Shown: positions 53,544 to 62,981 of the stretch, piece by piece
Layout: the number at the start of each line of letters is the position of its first letter
Numbering within the stretch: position 1 is the stretch's first letter
Origin: Anaerolineales bacterium
GTDB lineage: Bacteria; Chloroflexota; Anaerolineae; Anaerolineales; UBA11579
Reading direction: 5' to 3'
DNA: 64,000 nt
NCBI GenBank assembly: GCA_019454165.1
Contig: CP075367.1
Span: forward strand, 829,971-893,970
Made by a program: the position numbers and the translations under genes
The notes under the pieces: generated by a model
What the model was told of the DNA's origin: nothing
What the model saw: only the letters and a program-made list of their open reading frames with translations
Databases searched by the model: none

Positions 53544-55190
53544 ATGAGTAAGAAAGCTCAAAAATTGCGCATCATCCCGTTGGGGGGCCTGGGAGAGATC
53601 GGCAAGAATATGACCGTCTTCGAATACGGAGACGAAATTTTGGTCGTCGATACCGGCATCATGTTCCCGGAGAGCGACATGCTGGGGATAGATTACATCA
53701 TCCCTGACTTCAAGTACCTGCTGGACAAGCGGGACAAGGTCAAGGGCATCGTCATCACCCACGGGCATGAGGACCATACCGGCGCGATCCATCATGTGGT
53801 GGAGCAGATCAACGCGCCCATCTATGCCACCCCGCTGACCAAAGGCCTGCTTGAGGTCAAGCTGGCCCGCGGCGGGCAATCTGGCAAGGCCAAGGTCAAT
53901 GAGATCAAGGCTGGCGATACGGTGCAGATCGGCGTGTTCAAGGTGGAGTTCTGCCATGTGTGCCACTCCATCCCCGATTGTGTCGCCCTGGGCATCACCA
54001 CGCCGGCCGGCCTGGTGGTGCACACCGGCGACTACAAGCTGGACCATACTCCGGTGGATAACTGGCCGACCGACTACACCAAGCTGGCGGAGTTTGCCGG
54101 CCGGGGTGTGCTGGCCATGCTGGGCGACTCCACCAATGCCGACCGGGCTGGTTGGACGCCATCTGAGCGCGTCATCGAGCCGGCGTTTGACAAAGTGTTC
54201 CGTGAGGCCAAGGGCCGCATCCTGGTAGCCACGTTCGCCTCCCTGATCTCGCGCATCCAGCAGGTGGGCGAGGCCGCCTTGCGCCACGGGCGCAAGATGG
54301 CCTTCGTCGGCACCAGCATGCGCGAGAACGCCAAGATGGCCAAGCAGCTCGGCTACCTGGACCTGCCGGATGAGCTGCTGGTGCCGATCGACGAGGCGCT
54401 GCGCCTGCCGCCGCACGAGGTGGTGCTGATGTGCACCGGCTCGCAGGGCGAGCCGTCGAGCATCGTCGGCCGCCTGGCGTCTGGCACCAACCGCCAGTTC
54501 GATCTGCTGCCGACAGACACGGTGGTGCTGTCCTCGCATCCCATCCCGGGCAACGAGGAAAGTGTCTCGCGCACGATCAATAAGCTGTTCCAGCGCGGCG
54601 CGCATGTGGTCTACGACCCGGTGGAAGCCGTGCACGTCTCTGGCCACGCCAGCCAGGAAGAGATGAAGTTCATGTTGAACCTGGTCAAGCCCAAGTACCT
54701 GATCCCGGTGCACGGCGAACTGCGCCACCTGCACCAGCATGCCGCCATCGCCCAGAGCCTGGGTTACGCCAAGGACAACGTGGCGATCGTGGAGAACGGC
54801 CAGGTGATCGAGTTCAGCGCGGGCAAGATGTTCATGGGTGAGCGCATCCCCGGCGGGCATGTGTTCGTGGATGGCTCGAGCGTGGGCGATATTGGCCCGG
54901 CGGTCATGCGTGAGCGTGACGCCCTGGCCCGCGAGGGCTTTGTGCTGGTCAACCTGCGCATCAACCCGCAGACCCGCAAGCTGACCCGCGAGCCGGAGAT
55001 CATCACGCGTGGTTTTGTATACCAGCGCGAGTCGGACGAGCTGCTGGCGGAAACCCGCCGCCAGATCGAGAAGACCCTGGCCGAAGCCAATGGCGACCTG
55101 CAGCGCCAGCTGGAGAACAAGCTGCGCGATCATTTCTTTGATATGACCAAGCGCAAGCCGATGATCTTCGTAATGGTCAACTCCAACTAA
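53544..55190 (+). CDS. rnj: Ribonuclease J
   Basis: Metallo-beta-lactamase/beta-CASP nuclease of 548 aa with 5'-3' exo- and endoribonuclease activity in RNA decay and maturation. It begins KLRIIPLGGLGEIGKNMTVF. THGHEDHTGAI is the zinc site, followed by HTGDYKLDHTPV and GDSTNADRAGWTPSE. The beta-CASP motifs include MCTGSQGEPSS, SSHPIPGNE, VSGHASQEEMKFM and PKYLIPVHGE. The ATG at 53544 gives the standard MSKK start; a GTG at 53529 would add five residues. Preceded by a candidate attenuator. Confidence 0.96.
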   Translation: MSKKAQKLRIIPLGGLGEIGKNMTVFEYGDEILVVDTGIMFPESDMLGIDYIIPDFKYLLDKRDKVKGIVITHGHEDHTGAIHHVVEQINAPIYATPLTKGLLEVKLARGGQSGKAKVNEIKAGDTVQIGVFKVEFCHVCHSIPDCVALGITTPAGLVVHTGDYKLDHTPVDNWPTDYTKLAEFAGRGVLAMLGDSTNADRAGWTPSERVIEPAFDKVFREAKGRILVATFASLISRIQQVGEAALRHGRKMAFVGTSMRENAKMAKQLGYLDLPDELLVPIDEALRLPPHEVVLMCTGSQGEPSSIVGRLASGTNRQFDLLPTDTVVLSSHPIPGNEESVSRTINKLFQRGAHVVYDPVEAVHVSGHASQEEMKFMLNLVKPKYLIPVHGELRHLHQHAAIAQSLGYAKDNVAIVENGQVIEFSAGKMFMGERIPGGHVFVDGSSVGDIGPAVMRERDALAREGFVLVNLRINPQTRKLTREPEIITRGFVYQRESDELLAETRRQIEKTLAEANGDLQRQLENKLRDHFFDMTKRKPMIFVMVNSN

Positions 55191-55193
55191 ACA

Positions 55194-55227
55194 AAAAGCC
55201 CGCTGCGAAAGCAGCGGGCTTTTTTTA
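55194..55227. terminator. Bidirectional terminator between rnj and the LysM gene
   Basis: AGCCCGCTGC-GAAA-GCAGCGGGCT with five A before and eight T after, so it serves the plus-strand rnj and the convergent minus-strand LysM gene. Confidence 0.93.
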
Positions 55228-55242
55228 TTTATCGGCCAGAGC

Positions 55243-55956
55243 CTACGGTGTAGCCGAAGGCGAGGGGGTTACGGTGGGGATGGGGCCGCTGGTGCCTACC
55301 GGCGTGGGCGAGGGGCCGGGGGTGGCGGTGATCAGGCGCACGCGGATGGTGAGCAACTGGCCCACGAAGATGTTGTTGGCGTTGTCCAGATTGTTCTCAC
55401 GCAGGATGTCGGCCACCGTGCTCAGGAAGCGCTCAGCGATCAGGGCCAGCGAGTCGCCCGGCAGCACCAGGTACTGGATCTCGTCACCGAAACGCAGGTT
55501 CTCCGGCAGGGGGGTGGGCTCGGGGAAGGGCATATCCGGGTTGGGGATGACGATCTCCTGGCCGACGAGCAGCACGCTGCTGTTGTTGAGGCCGTTGAGG
55601 ATCATGATGACGATGTAGTCGACCCCAAATTGCTCCGCAATGCTGGAGATGGTGTCGCCCGATGCCACTGTGTAGAGGAAGGGCGCCGAGGCGGTAGGCG
55701 TGTTGGCGATGGGCGTCTCGGTGGGGATCTCGGTCACCGTGGGCGTGAGGCTGGGGGTGGGGGTGATGGTGGGGGTTGGCGTATCGCTGGGGAAGATGCC
55801 GCCAATGCCGCCGCCGGAGTACCAGCTGTAGGTGGTATAGCAGCCGCTGGCCAGCAACAACAAGGCCAGCAGGCCCAGGCCATAGGCAAAAACGTTCTTG
55901 CGCCCGCCGCGCCCCCTTCCACGAGTGAGTAGCCTGTAAGGTCCTTTTATGGTCAT
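55243..55956 (-). CDS. Membrane-anchored or lipoprotein with two LysM domains
   Basis: A 237-aa protein. A basic N terminus is followed by a hydrophobic stretch ending LLLLASGC (Cys39), either a lipobox or a plain anchor. A Thr/Pro linker leads to LysM 1 (YTVASGDTISSIAEQFGVDY, residues ~95-138) and LysM 2 (YLVLPGDSLALIAERFLSTV, ~160-205), then a Pro/Ser/Thr tail. LysM modules bind N-acetylglucosamine-containing polymers such as peptidoglycan. No catalytic domain is present. Monocistronic. Confidence 0.88.
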   Translation of the reverse strand: MTIKGPYRLLTRGRGRGGRKNVFAYGLGLLALLLLASGCYTTYSWYSGGGIGGIFPSDTPTPTITPTPSLTPTVTEIPTETPIANTPTASAPFLYTVASGDTISSIAEQFGVDYIVIMILNGLNNSSVLLVGQEIVIPNPDMPFPEPTPLPENLRFGDEIQYLVLPGDSLALIAERFLSTVADILRENNLDNANNIFVGQLLTIRVRLITATPGPSPTPVGTSGPIPTVTPSPSATP

Positions 55957-56100
55957 ACGTCTCCCAAAACAAATACCCGTTCGCCGCGCCAGAAGTGCGG
56001 TGTAGCAATGCTATGTTGTCTGGCGGCTATGGGTGTAACTAGATTCTACCCGAAGGCATAAGAAAAGAATGAGTGCTGAACTAGAGATCGGATAGCCCGG

Positions 56101-56448
56101 CTAGGGGCTGACGATGATGTGGCCGACCATGCCAGCCTCATCATGGCCGGGGATGCTGCAAATGAACTCGATCGTGGTGGCGTGGTCAATGGTGAAGGTG
56201 ACGATCTCGACATCCCCGGGGGAGAGCAGGACATCCATGTCGAGGGCCGGGATCCGCAGGGCATGGTCGAGCGCGCCGTGGTTGTAGAGGGTCAGCTCCA
56301 CGGGGCGGTTGGCCTGCACATGGAGCTCTTGCACATCCCAGTGGATATCGTGGGCGGTCAGGCTGATGCGCTGGGGCTCTGGCATGCAGGCGGCCAGCAG
56401 CAGGCTGAGCAGCGCAAGCAGGGTCAGGGTTTTGAGGGTCTTTTTCAT
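56101..56448 (-). CDS. Small cupredoxin lipoprotein
   Basis: A 115-aa protein with the lipobox LLLAACMP (Cys21), so it is exported and acylated. The plastocyanin-like fold ends in the type-1 copper pattern: His62 (LDHALRIP), Cys97 (EFICSIPGHDEAGM), His102 and Met107. It is likely a periplasmic electron carrier or copper-binding protein. Start at ATG 56448; an ATG at 56463 would overlap the preceding gene. It is the last gene of the ABC-AttH operon, starting one base after the upstream stop. Confidence 0.85.
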   Translation of the reverse strand: MKKTLKTLTLLALLSLLLAACMPEPQRISLTAHDIHWDVQELHVQANRPVELTLYNHGALDHALRIPALDMDVLLSPGDVEIVTFTIDHATTIEFICSIPGHDEAGMVGHIIVSP

Positions 56449-56449
56449 C

Positions 56450-57604
56450 TTAGAAGTCACCATTGAACGGCTCAGCGTAGCCGGTCAGCTCCACATAGCC
56501 GGAGCCGTTGACGGCCTGCCCGGCTTGGGTGCCGTGCAGTTGTACCGCGCCTTCCCAGTAGGTGAAGGTGTGGTTTAGCTCTTGGTCGCTGAGGTAGGGC
56601 GTGACCTCAAGCTCCAGATCGTGGGCAGGCAGGCTAATGCGCCAGCTGGCCGGGTACTCGGCGCCGGAGCGCGGGCTGCGCCACTGGCTGAGCGGGGTGA
56701 GCACGAAATCCTCGGCGAAGAGCTGGGTCGTGCTGCCATCCGGCGCCACCAGCGTGCCGCTGGAGCGCGGCGTGATGCTGCCGTCGGCGCGGCGCAGCTG
56801 GTACAGCATCAGCTCGTAGCCGCTATCCAGTTGGAGCGAGAACCAATCCCAGCCGATGATCTCGCTGGTCAGCACTGAAGTGCTGAACTCGTGGTCCTTC
56901 CAGCTCAGGCCGGCGACCTCGAAGATTTCGTCGCCAATCGTCAGGCTGCCCTGGCTGATCAGGCGGGTTTGGCTGTAGTAGTACGAGGCGTTGCCAGGCT
57001 CCTCGCCCTTGCGGCTGTAGCCACGGTCGCCCTGCAGGATGGGGCCTTTGGCGTCTTGCAGGCTGAGCTCGAGGCGCAGCCCCTCGTGGGCGGCGTAGAG
57101 GGTGAAGCGGTCTGGGCCGGCGGCTTCCACGCGCCAATCCTCCAGCCAGACCGCATATGGGGCGCCCTGGGCGCCGGCCAGCCCGGCCGCGCCGCGTGAG
57201 AAACGCTCCTGGGCATAAAAATCGCCGTTTTGCACGTCTGTGATGGTGAAGTGGGCCATGTAGACCTGGCCGGTAGCCCACTGGCTGCTGCGCGGCGGCA
57301 ATTGGGCCGGCGGCAGCAGGCCGCGGCGGAAGAAGGTGAGCTGGTAGCCAAAGTGGCGGCCGTCTGCGGTTTCCAGGTTGCCGGTGTAGTACCACCACTC
57401 GGTTTGGAAGTCAGGGTGGGGGCCGAAGTCTTCTGGGAAGCTGAACGTGCGCAGGCCTTCGGCGCGGGCAAAGCCTTCGATGACCTGGGGCGTGCTCTGC
57501 ACCGAGGCGTTAAGGTCTTCCGGCTTGGCTGGCGGACGGAAGGCGAAGTAAGCCACGGCAGCCAGGCCGGCAATGAGCAGGAGGATGGGTGCGAAGCGAC
57601 GCAT
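56450..57604 (-). CDS. AttH/CrtC-like secreted lipocalin-fold hydrolase
   Basis: A 384-aa exported protein with an N-terminal anchor (residues 5-22) and the COG5621/AttH pattern: HPDFQTEWWYYTGNLETADG near residue 65, FGYQLTFFRRGL, VYMAHFTITD, GLSWKDHEFSTS and GWDWFSLQLDSGYELMLYQL. AttH is named from the Agrobacterium att operon and is related to carotenoid 1,2-hydratase; its reaction is not known. It overlaps the permease gene by one base, matching the usual ABC-permease-AttH gene order. Confidence 0.87.
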   Translation of the reverse strand: MRRFAPILLLIAGLAAVAYFAFRPPAKPEDLNASVQSTPQVIEGFARAEGLRTFSFPEDFGPHPDFQTEWWYYTGNLETADGRHFGYQLTFFRRGLLPPAQLPPRSSQWATGQVYMAHFTITDVQNGDFYAQERFSRGAAGLAGAQGAPYAVWLEDWRVEAAGPDRFTLYAAHEGLRLELSLQDAKGPILQGDRGYSRKGEEPGNASYYYSQTRLISQGSLTIGDEIFEVAGLSWKDHEFSTSVLTSEIIGWDWFSLQLDSGYELMLYQLRRADGSITPRSSGTLVAPDGSTTQLFAEDFVLTPLSQWRSPRSGAEYPASWRISLPAHDLELEVTPYLSDQELNHTFTYWEGAVQLHGTQAGQAVNGSGYVELTGYAEPFNGDF

Positions 57605-60186
57605 CAGTCGAACCTCATGGCGTCTGCGGCGCTGCGGCGGCTGGCGCGCCAGGCTGGGTACAGGCCGGCCAGCAGCGCGGCGGCGATGGCCAGCAGCAGG
57701 GCTTCGATGAACGGCTGGCTTTCGAAGTGCAATTGCAGGGTCCAGCCAAACGAGCGGCGATTGATGAGGGTGAGCAACACCTGGGCTATGACCAAGCCCA
57801 TTGGCAGGGCCAGCAGCCCGGCCAGCGCGCCGATCAGCCCGGTCTCGAGCAGGGTCAGCGACCAGATCTGGCGCACGGTCAGGCCGATGGCTTTGAGGAT
57901 GCCCATCTGGCGCTGCTTCTCGAGCTGGAGCGAGAGCATGGCCGAGAGCACGCCCACGAAGGCCACGTTGGTGGTGATGAGTTGCAGCGCGCTGCTAATG
58001 AGGAAAGTGCGGTCGAACACGCTGAGGCTCTCGGCGCGCAGGGTGCTGTTGGAGCGAATGTGCAGCAGCTGCTGCGGGCTGAGCCCGCGTTGCAGCTCGG
58101 CCACCATGGCGTCTACATCCGTGCCGGTTGTGACGACGGCGGAGAAGGCCGTGACGCTTTGATCGCCCCAGATTTGGCGATAGTTCTCGAGCCACATGGT
58201 GATGTTGCCGCGGCTGGAGGTGTAATCACTGAATACCGCGGCAATGTGAAAGCCGCGCGGGCCGTCAGGCGTGTATAGCGTGATCTCGTCACCCAGGCCA
58301 AGCTCCAGGCGGTTGGCGAGCGGCTCAGAGATCATGACCGCCCCGTTCTGCACGGCCTGCCAGACTTCCTGGCCGCTGCCATCGGCTTCGTAGTAGACCT
58401 GTTCGTCGCCATCATTGGGGTTGTTGTTGGCGGCGATCATGAGCGGGCCGTAGGGCGAATCGACCATGACGTTGCGCAAATAGTAGGTGGCTTGGATGCC
58501 GGGCCAGGTTTCGAGGCGGCGCAAAGCGTCAGGGTCGATAGCTTCCTGCGGCTCGGAGAGGTTGGCGCCGGCCACCGAGCCGTAGACATCATTTTGCAGA
58601 ATGATCTCCATCCAGTTGACGACGCTGGCGCGGAAGCTGCTGACCATCAGGCTGCCGCCGATGGTGACGGCCACCGCCACCATGAGCGCGGCCATGGCTG
58701 GCGAAGTGCGGCTGGCCGAGGCCGAGACCTCACGCGGGGCCAGGCGCCCCAGCGGGCCGATGAGCGGCGCCAGGACGCGAGCCAGCAGCGGCATGCCGAC
58801 CTGCATGATGAACGGGGCCACCAAAGCGGCGCCGATGACCACACCGAACATGGCGCCGAAGCTGGGGATGAGCTGCAGATCGAGGCGGGCCAATGCAAAC
58901 GCTGAGGCGAGCGACAGCAGCGCGCCGACAATGCTGGCCTGCGCCAGCGTGCGGCGCGAGATGCTCTCGAGCTGCGAGCGGGAGAGGGTGCGGCGTGGCG
59001 GCGATTTGGCCGCCTCCCAGGCCGGGATGATGGCGGCCACCAGCGTGGCCAGCATGCCGAGCAGCGCGCCTTTGACCAGGCTCTGGGCCGGCAAGCTGAC
59101 CTCGCGCACGGTCATGGTGTAGAAGACATCATTGATGGTCTGCGAGACCATGGCCACCGAGCCGCGGCCCATCAGGATGCCGAGAGCCAGGCCGGCCAGC
59201 GAGCCGATCACACCCACCAGCAGCGCCTCGCCCAGCACGAGGGCAAAGATCTCACGGCTGCTGACGCCGAGGGCGCGCAGCGTGCCGAAGGACTGGCGGC
59301 GCTGCACGACCGAGAAGGTGACTGTGTTGTAGATGAGGAAGACGCCGACCACCAGGCCCAATAAACTGAGGGCGGTGATGTTGGTGCGGAAGGCGGCGGT
59401 CATCTGCTCGACGGATTGGTTGCGGCTTTCAGACTGCAGCACCACCGCGCCTTCCGGCAGGCGGCTCTCCAGGTCGGCGATGATGGCAGCGCGGTTCTGG
59501 CTGGGCAGGATCAGGTCGATGCGCTCCAGGCGGCCCAGGCGGCCGCTGAACTCCTGCACCGTGGCCAGGTCGGCCAGCAGCAAGCCCTGCAGGGCTTGCG
59601 CGCTCAGATTGTCACGCGGCTGTAGCAGGCCGGCCACCACCGCAGGCAGCGAGATGCCATTGATTTGCAGCTCCAGCGGGTCGCCTTGGCTTAGGTTGAA
59701 TTCACTCGCCATTTGGGTGGAGAGCAGCACCGCGCCGGGGATGGCGTAGAAGGCGCCCATGGCCGTGCTGGGGCTATCTTCGCCCGCATCGCCGGCGATG
59801 TAATTGCGGAACGGGCGCTCGGCGAACGGGTCAATGCCCATGAGCTGTAGGGGAGCATCGCCCAACTGCGGGGAGGTGACCAGCTGGCTGAGCACGGGCG
59901 CCATCGGCAGCTCCAGCCCGGCGGTGCGCAGGTCTACATAGACTTGCTCATCCAGGCCAAGGGGGCCGGCCGAAATGTAATGGGTGGCTTTGCCGGCCAC
60001 GGCTTCGGTGCTGAGCTCGAAGGCCTGGGCGGCGCTGGCGTTGGCAATATCCACACTGACCGCCACGCCCACGCCCATAGCGATGCCGATCAGCATCAGC
60101 AGGCTTTGCAGCGGGTGGGTCAGCAGGTAGCGCCCGGCAACCTTGAACAGACTCGGCGCCAGCAGCCCTCGGCTGCGGGCGCTCAT
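57604..60186 (-). CDS. FtsX-like ABC transporter permease (AttG/LolE/MacB-like, long form)
   Basis: An 860-aa permease with two FtsX domains of four helices each and two large extracytoplasmic MacB_PCD-like domains. Visible parts: [20 protein letters not shown] (helix 1), [20 protein letters not shown] and [20 protein letters not shown] (coupling helices before the FtsX cores), and the C-terminal [20 protein letters not shown]. It probably extracts or moves lipids or lipoproteins together with the ATPase encoded just upstream (4-nt overlap). Confidence 0.9.
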   Translation of the reverse strand: MSARSRGLLAPSLFKVAGRYLLTHPLQSLLMLIGIAMGVGVAVSVDIANASAAQAFELSTEAVAGKATHYISAGPLGLDEQVYVDLRTAGLELPMAPVLSQLVTSPQLGDAPLQLMGIDPFAERPFRNYIAGDAGEDSPSTAMGAFYAIPGAVLLSTQMASEFNLSQGDPLELQINGISLPAVVAGLLQPRDNLSAQALQGLLLADLATVQEFSGRLGRLERIDLILPSQNRAAIIADLESRLPEGAVVLQSESRNQSVEQMTAAFRTNITALSLLGLVVGVFLIYNTVTFSVVQRRQSFGTLRALGVSSREIFALVLGEALLVGVIGSLAGLALGILMGRGSVAMVSQTINDVFYTMTVREVSLPAQSLVKGALLGMLATLVAAIIPAWEAAKSPPRRTLSRSQLESISRRTLAQASIVGALLSLASAFALARLDLQLIPSFGAMFGVVIGAALVAPFIMQVGMPLLARVLAPLIGPLGRLAPREVSASASRTSPAMAALMVAVAVTIGGSLMVSSFRASVVNWMEIILQNDVYGSVAGANLSEPQEAIDPDALRRLETWPGIQATYYLRNVMVDSPYGPLMIAANNNPNDGDEQVYYEADGSGQEVWQAVQNGAVMISEPLANRLELGLGDEITLYTPDGPRGFHIAAVFSDYTSSRGNITMWLENYRQIWGDQSVTAFSAVVTTGTDVDAMVAELQRGLSPQQLLHIRSNSTLRAESLSVFDRTFLISSALQLITTNVAFVGVLSAMLSLQLEKQRQMGILKAIGLTVRQIWSLTLLETGLIGALAGLLALPMGLVIAQVLLTLINRRSFGWTLQLHFESQPFIEALLLAIAAALLAGLYPAWRASRRSAADAMRFD

Positions 60187-60881
60187 GGGCGGGCTGGCTC
60201 GCTGACCAGCTTGCCGTCGTGCATGCGCAAGATCCGGTCGGCCAGGCGAGCGTTGTCGAGGTTGTGGGTGGCCATCACCAGGTTCTTGCCGGCCTGGCGG
60301 GTGAGCTGCTCCAGCAGGGCCATGATGTGCGAGCCGGTCTCCTCGTCGAGGTTGCCGGTGGGCTCATCGGCCAGCACCAGCAGCGGGTCGTGCGAGAGGG
60401 CGCGGGCGATGGCGACGCGCTGCTGCTCGCCGCCGGACAGGCGGTCAGGGAAGGCGCCCTCGCGCCCGGCCAGGCCGACCTGGCCCAGCAGCTCACGGGA
60501 GCGCGCCTGGGCCTGCTTCAGCGGCGTGCCGCGCAGCTCGGCCGGCAGGGTGACGTTCTCGAGCACGGTCAGGGTGGGCAGCAGGTTGAAGAATTGGAAG
60601 ACGAAGCCAATGTGATTGCGGCGGAACAGGGTGCGCTCGGCCTCGCTCATGGCGACCAGGTTCTGGCCTTGCAACCAGATCTCGCCCTCGTCGGCCAGGT
60701 CGATGCCGCTGATCAGGTTGAGGAAGGTGCTCTTGCCGCTGCCAGAGGAGCCCAGCAGGGCCACGAATTCGCCGGGCTGGATCTCGAGATCGACCTGGCG
60801 CAGGATGGAGCGGCGTTGGCCGGCCTCCTGGTAGCTCTTGGAGAGGTTGTGGATACGAAGCAGCGAGTGGGGTGCGCTCAT
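60183..60881 (-). CDS. ABC transporter ATP-binding protein, LolD/MacB family
   Basis: A 232-aa ATPase. Walker [10 protein letters not shown] near residue 42, Q-loop [18 protein letters not shown], signature [15 protein letters not shown], Walker [18 protein letters not shown] and the H-loop [15 protein letters not shown]. The START at ATG 60881 ([10 protein letters not shown]) fits the family; the frame from 60944 adds an unlikely hydrophobic stretch. First gene of the ATPase-permease-AttH-cupredoxin operon. Confidence 0.93.
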   Translation of the reverse strand: MSAPHSLLRIHNLSKSYQEAGQRRSILRQVDLEIQPGEFVALLGSSGSGKSTFLNLISGIDLADEGEIWLQGQNLVAMSEAERTLFRRNHIGFVFQFFNLLPTLTVLENVTLPAELRGTPLKQAQARSRELLGQVGLAGREGAFPDRLSGGEQQRVAIARALSHDPLLVLADEPTGNLDEETGSHIMALLEQLTRQAGKNLVMATHNLDNARLADRILRMHDGKLVSEPARP

Positions 60882-61019
60882 AGCGTTTGTTAACAATATC
60901 ACAAACGAATAGCGAACGGCAAGCGCCAGCATCCGTAGGTACAATGGGGCGGCTTAACCTGGCAGATCCCCACGCTTGAGCTGAGAATACAGACGCACCG
61001 CAGAAAGGTATATGCGCGC

Positions 61020-61673
61020 ATGACAACCAAGGCTGCCCCGATGACCGAGACGGCTGCCAGCGAATCGCTGGTGGAGAAGCTGGAAGGCATCATCAAGACC
61101 ATTCCCGCCGGCCATGTGACATTGGCCAAGATCATGGACATCATCGGTAACGACAGCCTGATGTTGATCACCATCTTTCTGTCGCTGGTCTTTCTTATTC
61201 CGGTTTCCATCCCGGGGGTCAGCACCATCTTTGGCAGCGCCATCATGCTGATCGGCGTGTCGCTGCTGTTCAGCGACACGGTGTATCTGCCCAAGCGCAT
61301 CAAAGAGCGCCCGATTGCCAGCGAGAAGCTGGTCAAGGGCATGAACGGCGCGCTGACCTGGCTGCGGCGGTTGGAGAAGATCAGCAAGCCTGGGCGCATC
61401 CCCTGGCTGGCGACCGGCGCGCGTTTGTTCAACAAGCTGGGCTACATCTTGGCGGCCGGCCTGCTGATGATCCCGTTCGGCTTCGTGCCGTTCAGCAATA
61501 CCCTGCCGGCTATCGCCCTGATCTTCTTCGCGATCGGCGCCATTCAAAAGGACGGGCTAAGTATTTTGTTTGGCCACCTGATGAACGTTGCCACTATCAT
61601 TTACTTTACAATTTTGATCGCCGGCGGCGGTTGGACCATCGTTGAACTTTTGCGCCTCATGCAGGGTGGGTAG
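61020..61673 (+). CDS. ExoD-family membrane protein
   Basis: A 217-aa protein with four or five helices and the ExoD (exopolysaccharide synthesis) pattern: LMLITIFLSLVFLIPVSIPG, VSTIFGSAIMLIGVSLL, LPKRIKERPI, and MIPFGFVPFSNTLPAIALIF. ExoD is needed for normal exopolysaccharide and alkali tolerance in rhizobia; its biochemical role is not known. Monocistronic between the divergent ABC operon and the convergent gap. Confidence 0.9.
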   Translation: MTTKAAPMTETAASESLVEKLEGIIKTIPAGHVTLAKIMDIIGNDSLMLITIFLSLVFLIPVSIPGVSTIFGSAIMLIGVSLLFSDTVYLPKRIKERPIASEKLVKGMNGALTWLRRLEKISKPGRIPWLATGARLFNKLGYILAAGLLMIPFGFVPFSNTLPAIALIFFAIGAIQKDGLSILFGHLMNVATIIYFTILIAGGGWTIVELLRLMQGG

Positions 61674-61702
61674 CAGCTTCGGCTGCACGGCAGGTATGCA
61701 AA

Positions 61703-61735
61703 CAAAAAAGAGCGCCGCATTGCGGCGCTCTTTTT
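61703..61735. terminator. Bidirectional terminator between exoD-like gene and gap
   Basis: GAGCGCCGCA / TGCGGCGCTC stem with A-rich left and T-rich right flanks. The stem matches the one at 7576-7605. Confidence 0.93.
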
Positions 61736-61757
61736 GTGTTTGTATATCGGGTACAGC

Positions 61758-62765
61758 TTACTTCAGCGTGCCGGCGATCTCGCGGGCTTTGCGGATCATC
61801 TGATTTGTGTAGCCCCACTCATTGTCGTACCAGGCAAAGATCTTGACGAGGTTGCCGTCGACCACCTTGGTCATCTCCATGTCGATGATACAGGCATGCG
61901 GGTCGCCCACGATGTCGGAGGACACGATCTCGTCATTGGTCACGCGGATGATGCCCTTGTAGCGGCCCTGGGACTCTTCGGTGAGGATCTTGTTGATCTC
62001 CTCGGCGCTGGTGTTCTTCTCCGTCAGCATCACGATGTCTGAGACCGAGCCGACCGGTACGGGCACGCGTAGCGCCACGCCGTCAAACTTGCCCTTGTAC
62101 TGGGGCAGGGCCAGCGTGGTGGCCTTGGCCGCGCCGGTGGTGGCAGGCACGATGTTGGCGGCGGCGGCCCGGCCGCGGCGGAAGTCGCCGCCCTTGCCGC
62201 CGGGGCCGTCTACCAGGCCCTGGCCGGCGGTGTAGCCGTGCACAGTGGTCATGATCGCTTTCTGGATGCCCAGATGGCGGCCGATGACTTCCACCACCGG
62301 GGTCAGCGAGTTGGTGGTGCAACTGGCGCACGAGATGATGTTGGCATCCTCGTCAGAGGTGTTGACGCCAAACACCACCGTGGGCACATCGGCGCTCTTG
62401 GTGGGGGCGGAGATGATGACGTACTTGGCGCCGGCTTCAATGTGCTTGATGGCATCGGCCTTTTCGGTGAAGCGGCCGGTGCTCTCGATCACAATGTCCA
62501 CGCCCAGATCCTGCCAGGGCAGGGCGGCGGGATCCTTCTCGCTGAGGAACTGGAAGCTGTGCTTGTCGACGTGCAGGGTATTGCCCTCGGCGCGCACATC
62601 CTCGCCAAAGCGGCCGTACACGGTGTCGTACTTGATGAGATAGGCGATGTTCTCAGGCGAGGCGATGTCGTTGACCGCCACCACCTCCAGATTGTCATCC
62701 TCGAGGGCCAGGCGCAACGCAGCGCGCCCAATGCGCCCCAGACCATTAATAGCTACACGTGCCAT
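61758..62765 (-). CDS. gap: Glyceraldehyde-3-phosphate dehydrogenase, type I
   Basis: Glycolytic NAD-dependent enzyme of 335 aa. The Rossmann start is VAINGLGRIGRAALRLAL. VFGVNTSDEDANIISCASCT contains the catalytic Cys149 in SCTTNS, and MTTVHGYTAGQGLVDGPGGK the catalytic His. GRAAAANIVPATTGAAKA binds phosphate; the C terminus has WYDNEWGYTNQMI. The usual SCTTNCL is here SCTTNSL. GGAGGAA precedes the ATG. Monocistronic. Confidence 0.97.
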   Translation of the reverse strand: MARVAINGLGRIGRAALRLALEDDNLEVVAVNDIASPENIAYLIKYDTVYGRFGEDVRAEGNTLHVDKHSFQFLSEKDPAALPWQDLGVDIVIESTGRFTEKADAIKHIEAGAKYVIISAPTKSADVPTVVFGVNTSDEDANIISCASCTTNSLTPVVEVIGRHLGIQKAIMTTVHGYTAGQGLVDGPGGKGGDFRRGRAAAANIVPATTGAAKATTLALPQYKGKFDGVALRVPVPVGSVSDIVMLTEKNTSAEEINKILTEESQGRYKGIIRVTNDEIVSSDIVGDPHACIIDMEMTKVVDGNLVKIFAWYDNEWGYTNQMIRKAREIAGTLK

Positions 62766-62844
62766 TTGTTCCTCCGAAATTCAATGAATGCTGTGTGATT
62801 TTGAGGCAATTATAGTGCGCTTTGGAACGCCTCTCCTACTCCTT

Positions 62845-62922
62845 AACCACAAAGGCACAAAGACCACAAAGATGAAACTTTCTCAAAAGCCAGAGCTTTG
62901 TGACCTTTGTGTCTTTGTGGTT
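62845..62922. repeat. ACCACAAAG / CTTTGTGGT inverted repeat
   Basis: AACCACAAAGGCACAAAG on the left, GTGTCTTTGTGGTT on the right. A single arm of the same type lies at about 48558-48588. It is of the widespread CTTTGTGNCTTTGTGGT intergenic class. Confidence 0.75.
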
Positions 62923-62942
62923 CTTTTGTCAGGGACTGCCAT

Positions 62943-62961
62943 CTATTCCATGATGGAATAG
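62943..62961. promoter_or_regulatory. Perfect 19-bp palindrome, candidate PadR operator
   Basis: CTATTCCAT, G, ATGGAATAG. It ends 8 nt before the TATACT -10 box of the PadR gene and covers the -35 region, as expected for autoregulation. Confidence 0.75.
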
Positions 62962-62969
62962 AGTCGTGC

Positions 62970-62975
62970 TATACT
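62970..62975 (+). promoter_or_regulatory. TATACT -10 box six nt before the PadR gene
   Basis: TATACT, six nt, ATG at 62982. No Shine-Dalgarno; leaderless geometry. Confidence 0.55.
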
Positions 62976-62981
62976 GCGCGT

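Noticed and set aside
53535-55133. 532-codon open frame antisense to RNase J
   Set aside because: Shadow frame; the plus-strand gene has all catalytic motifs.
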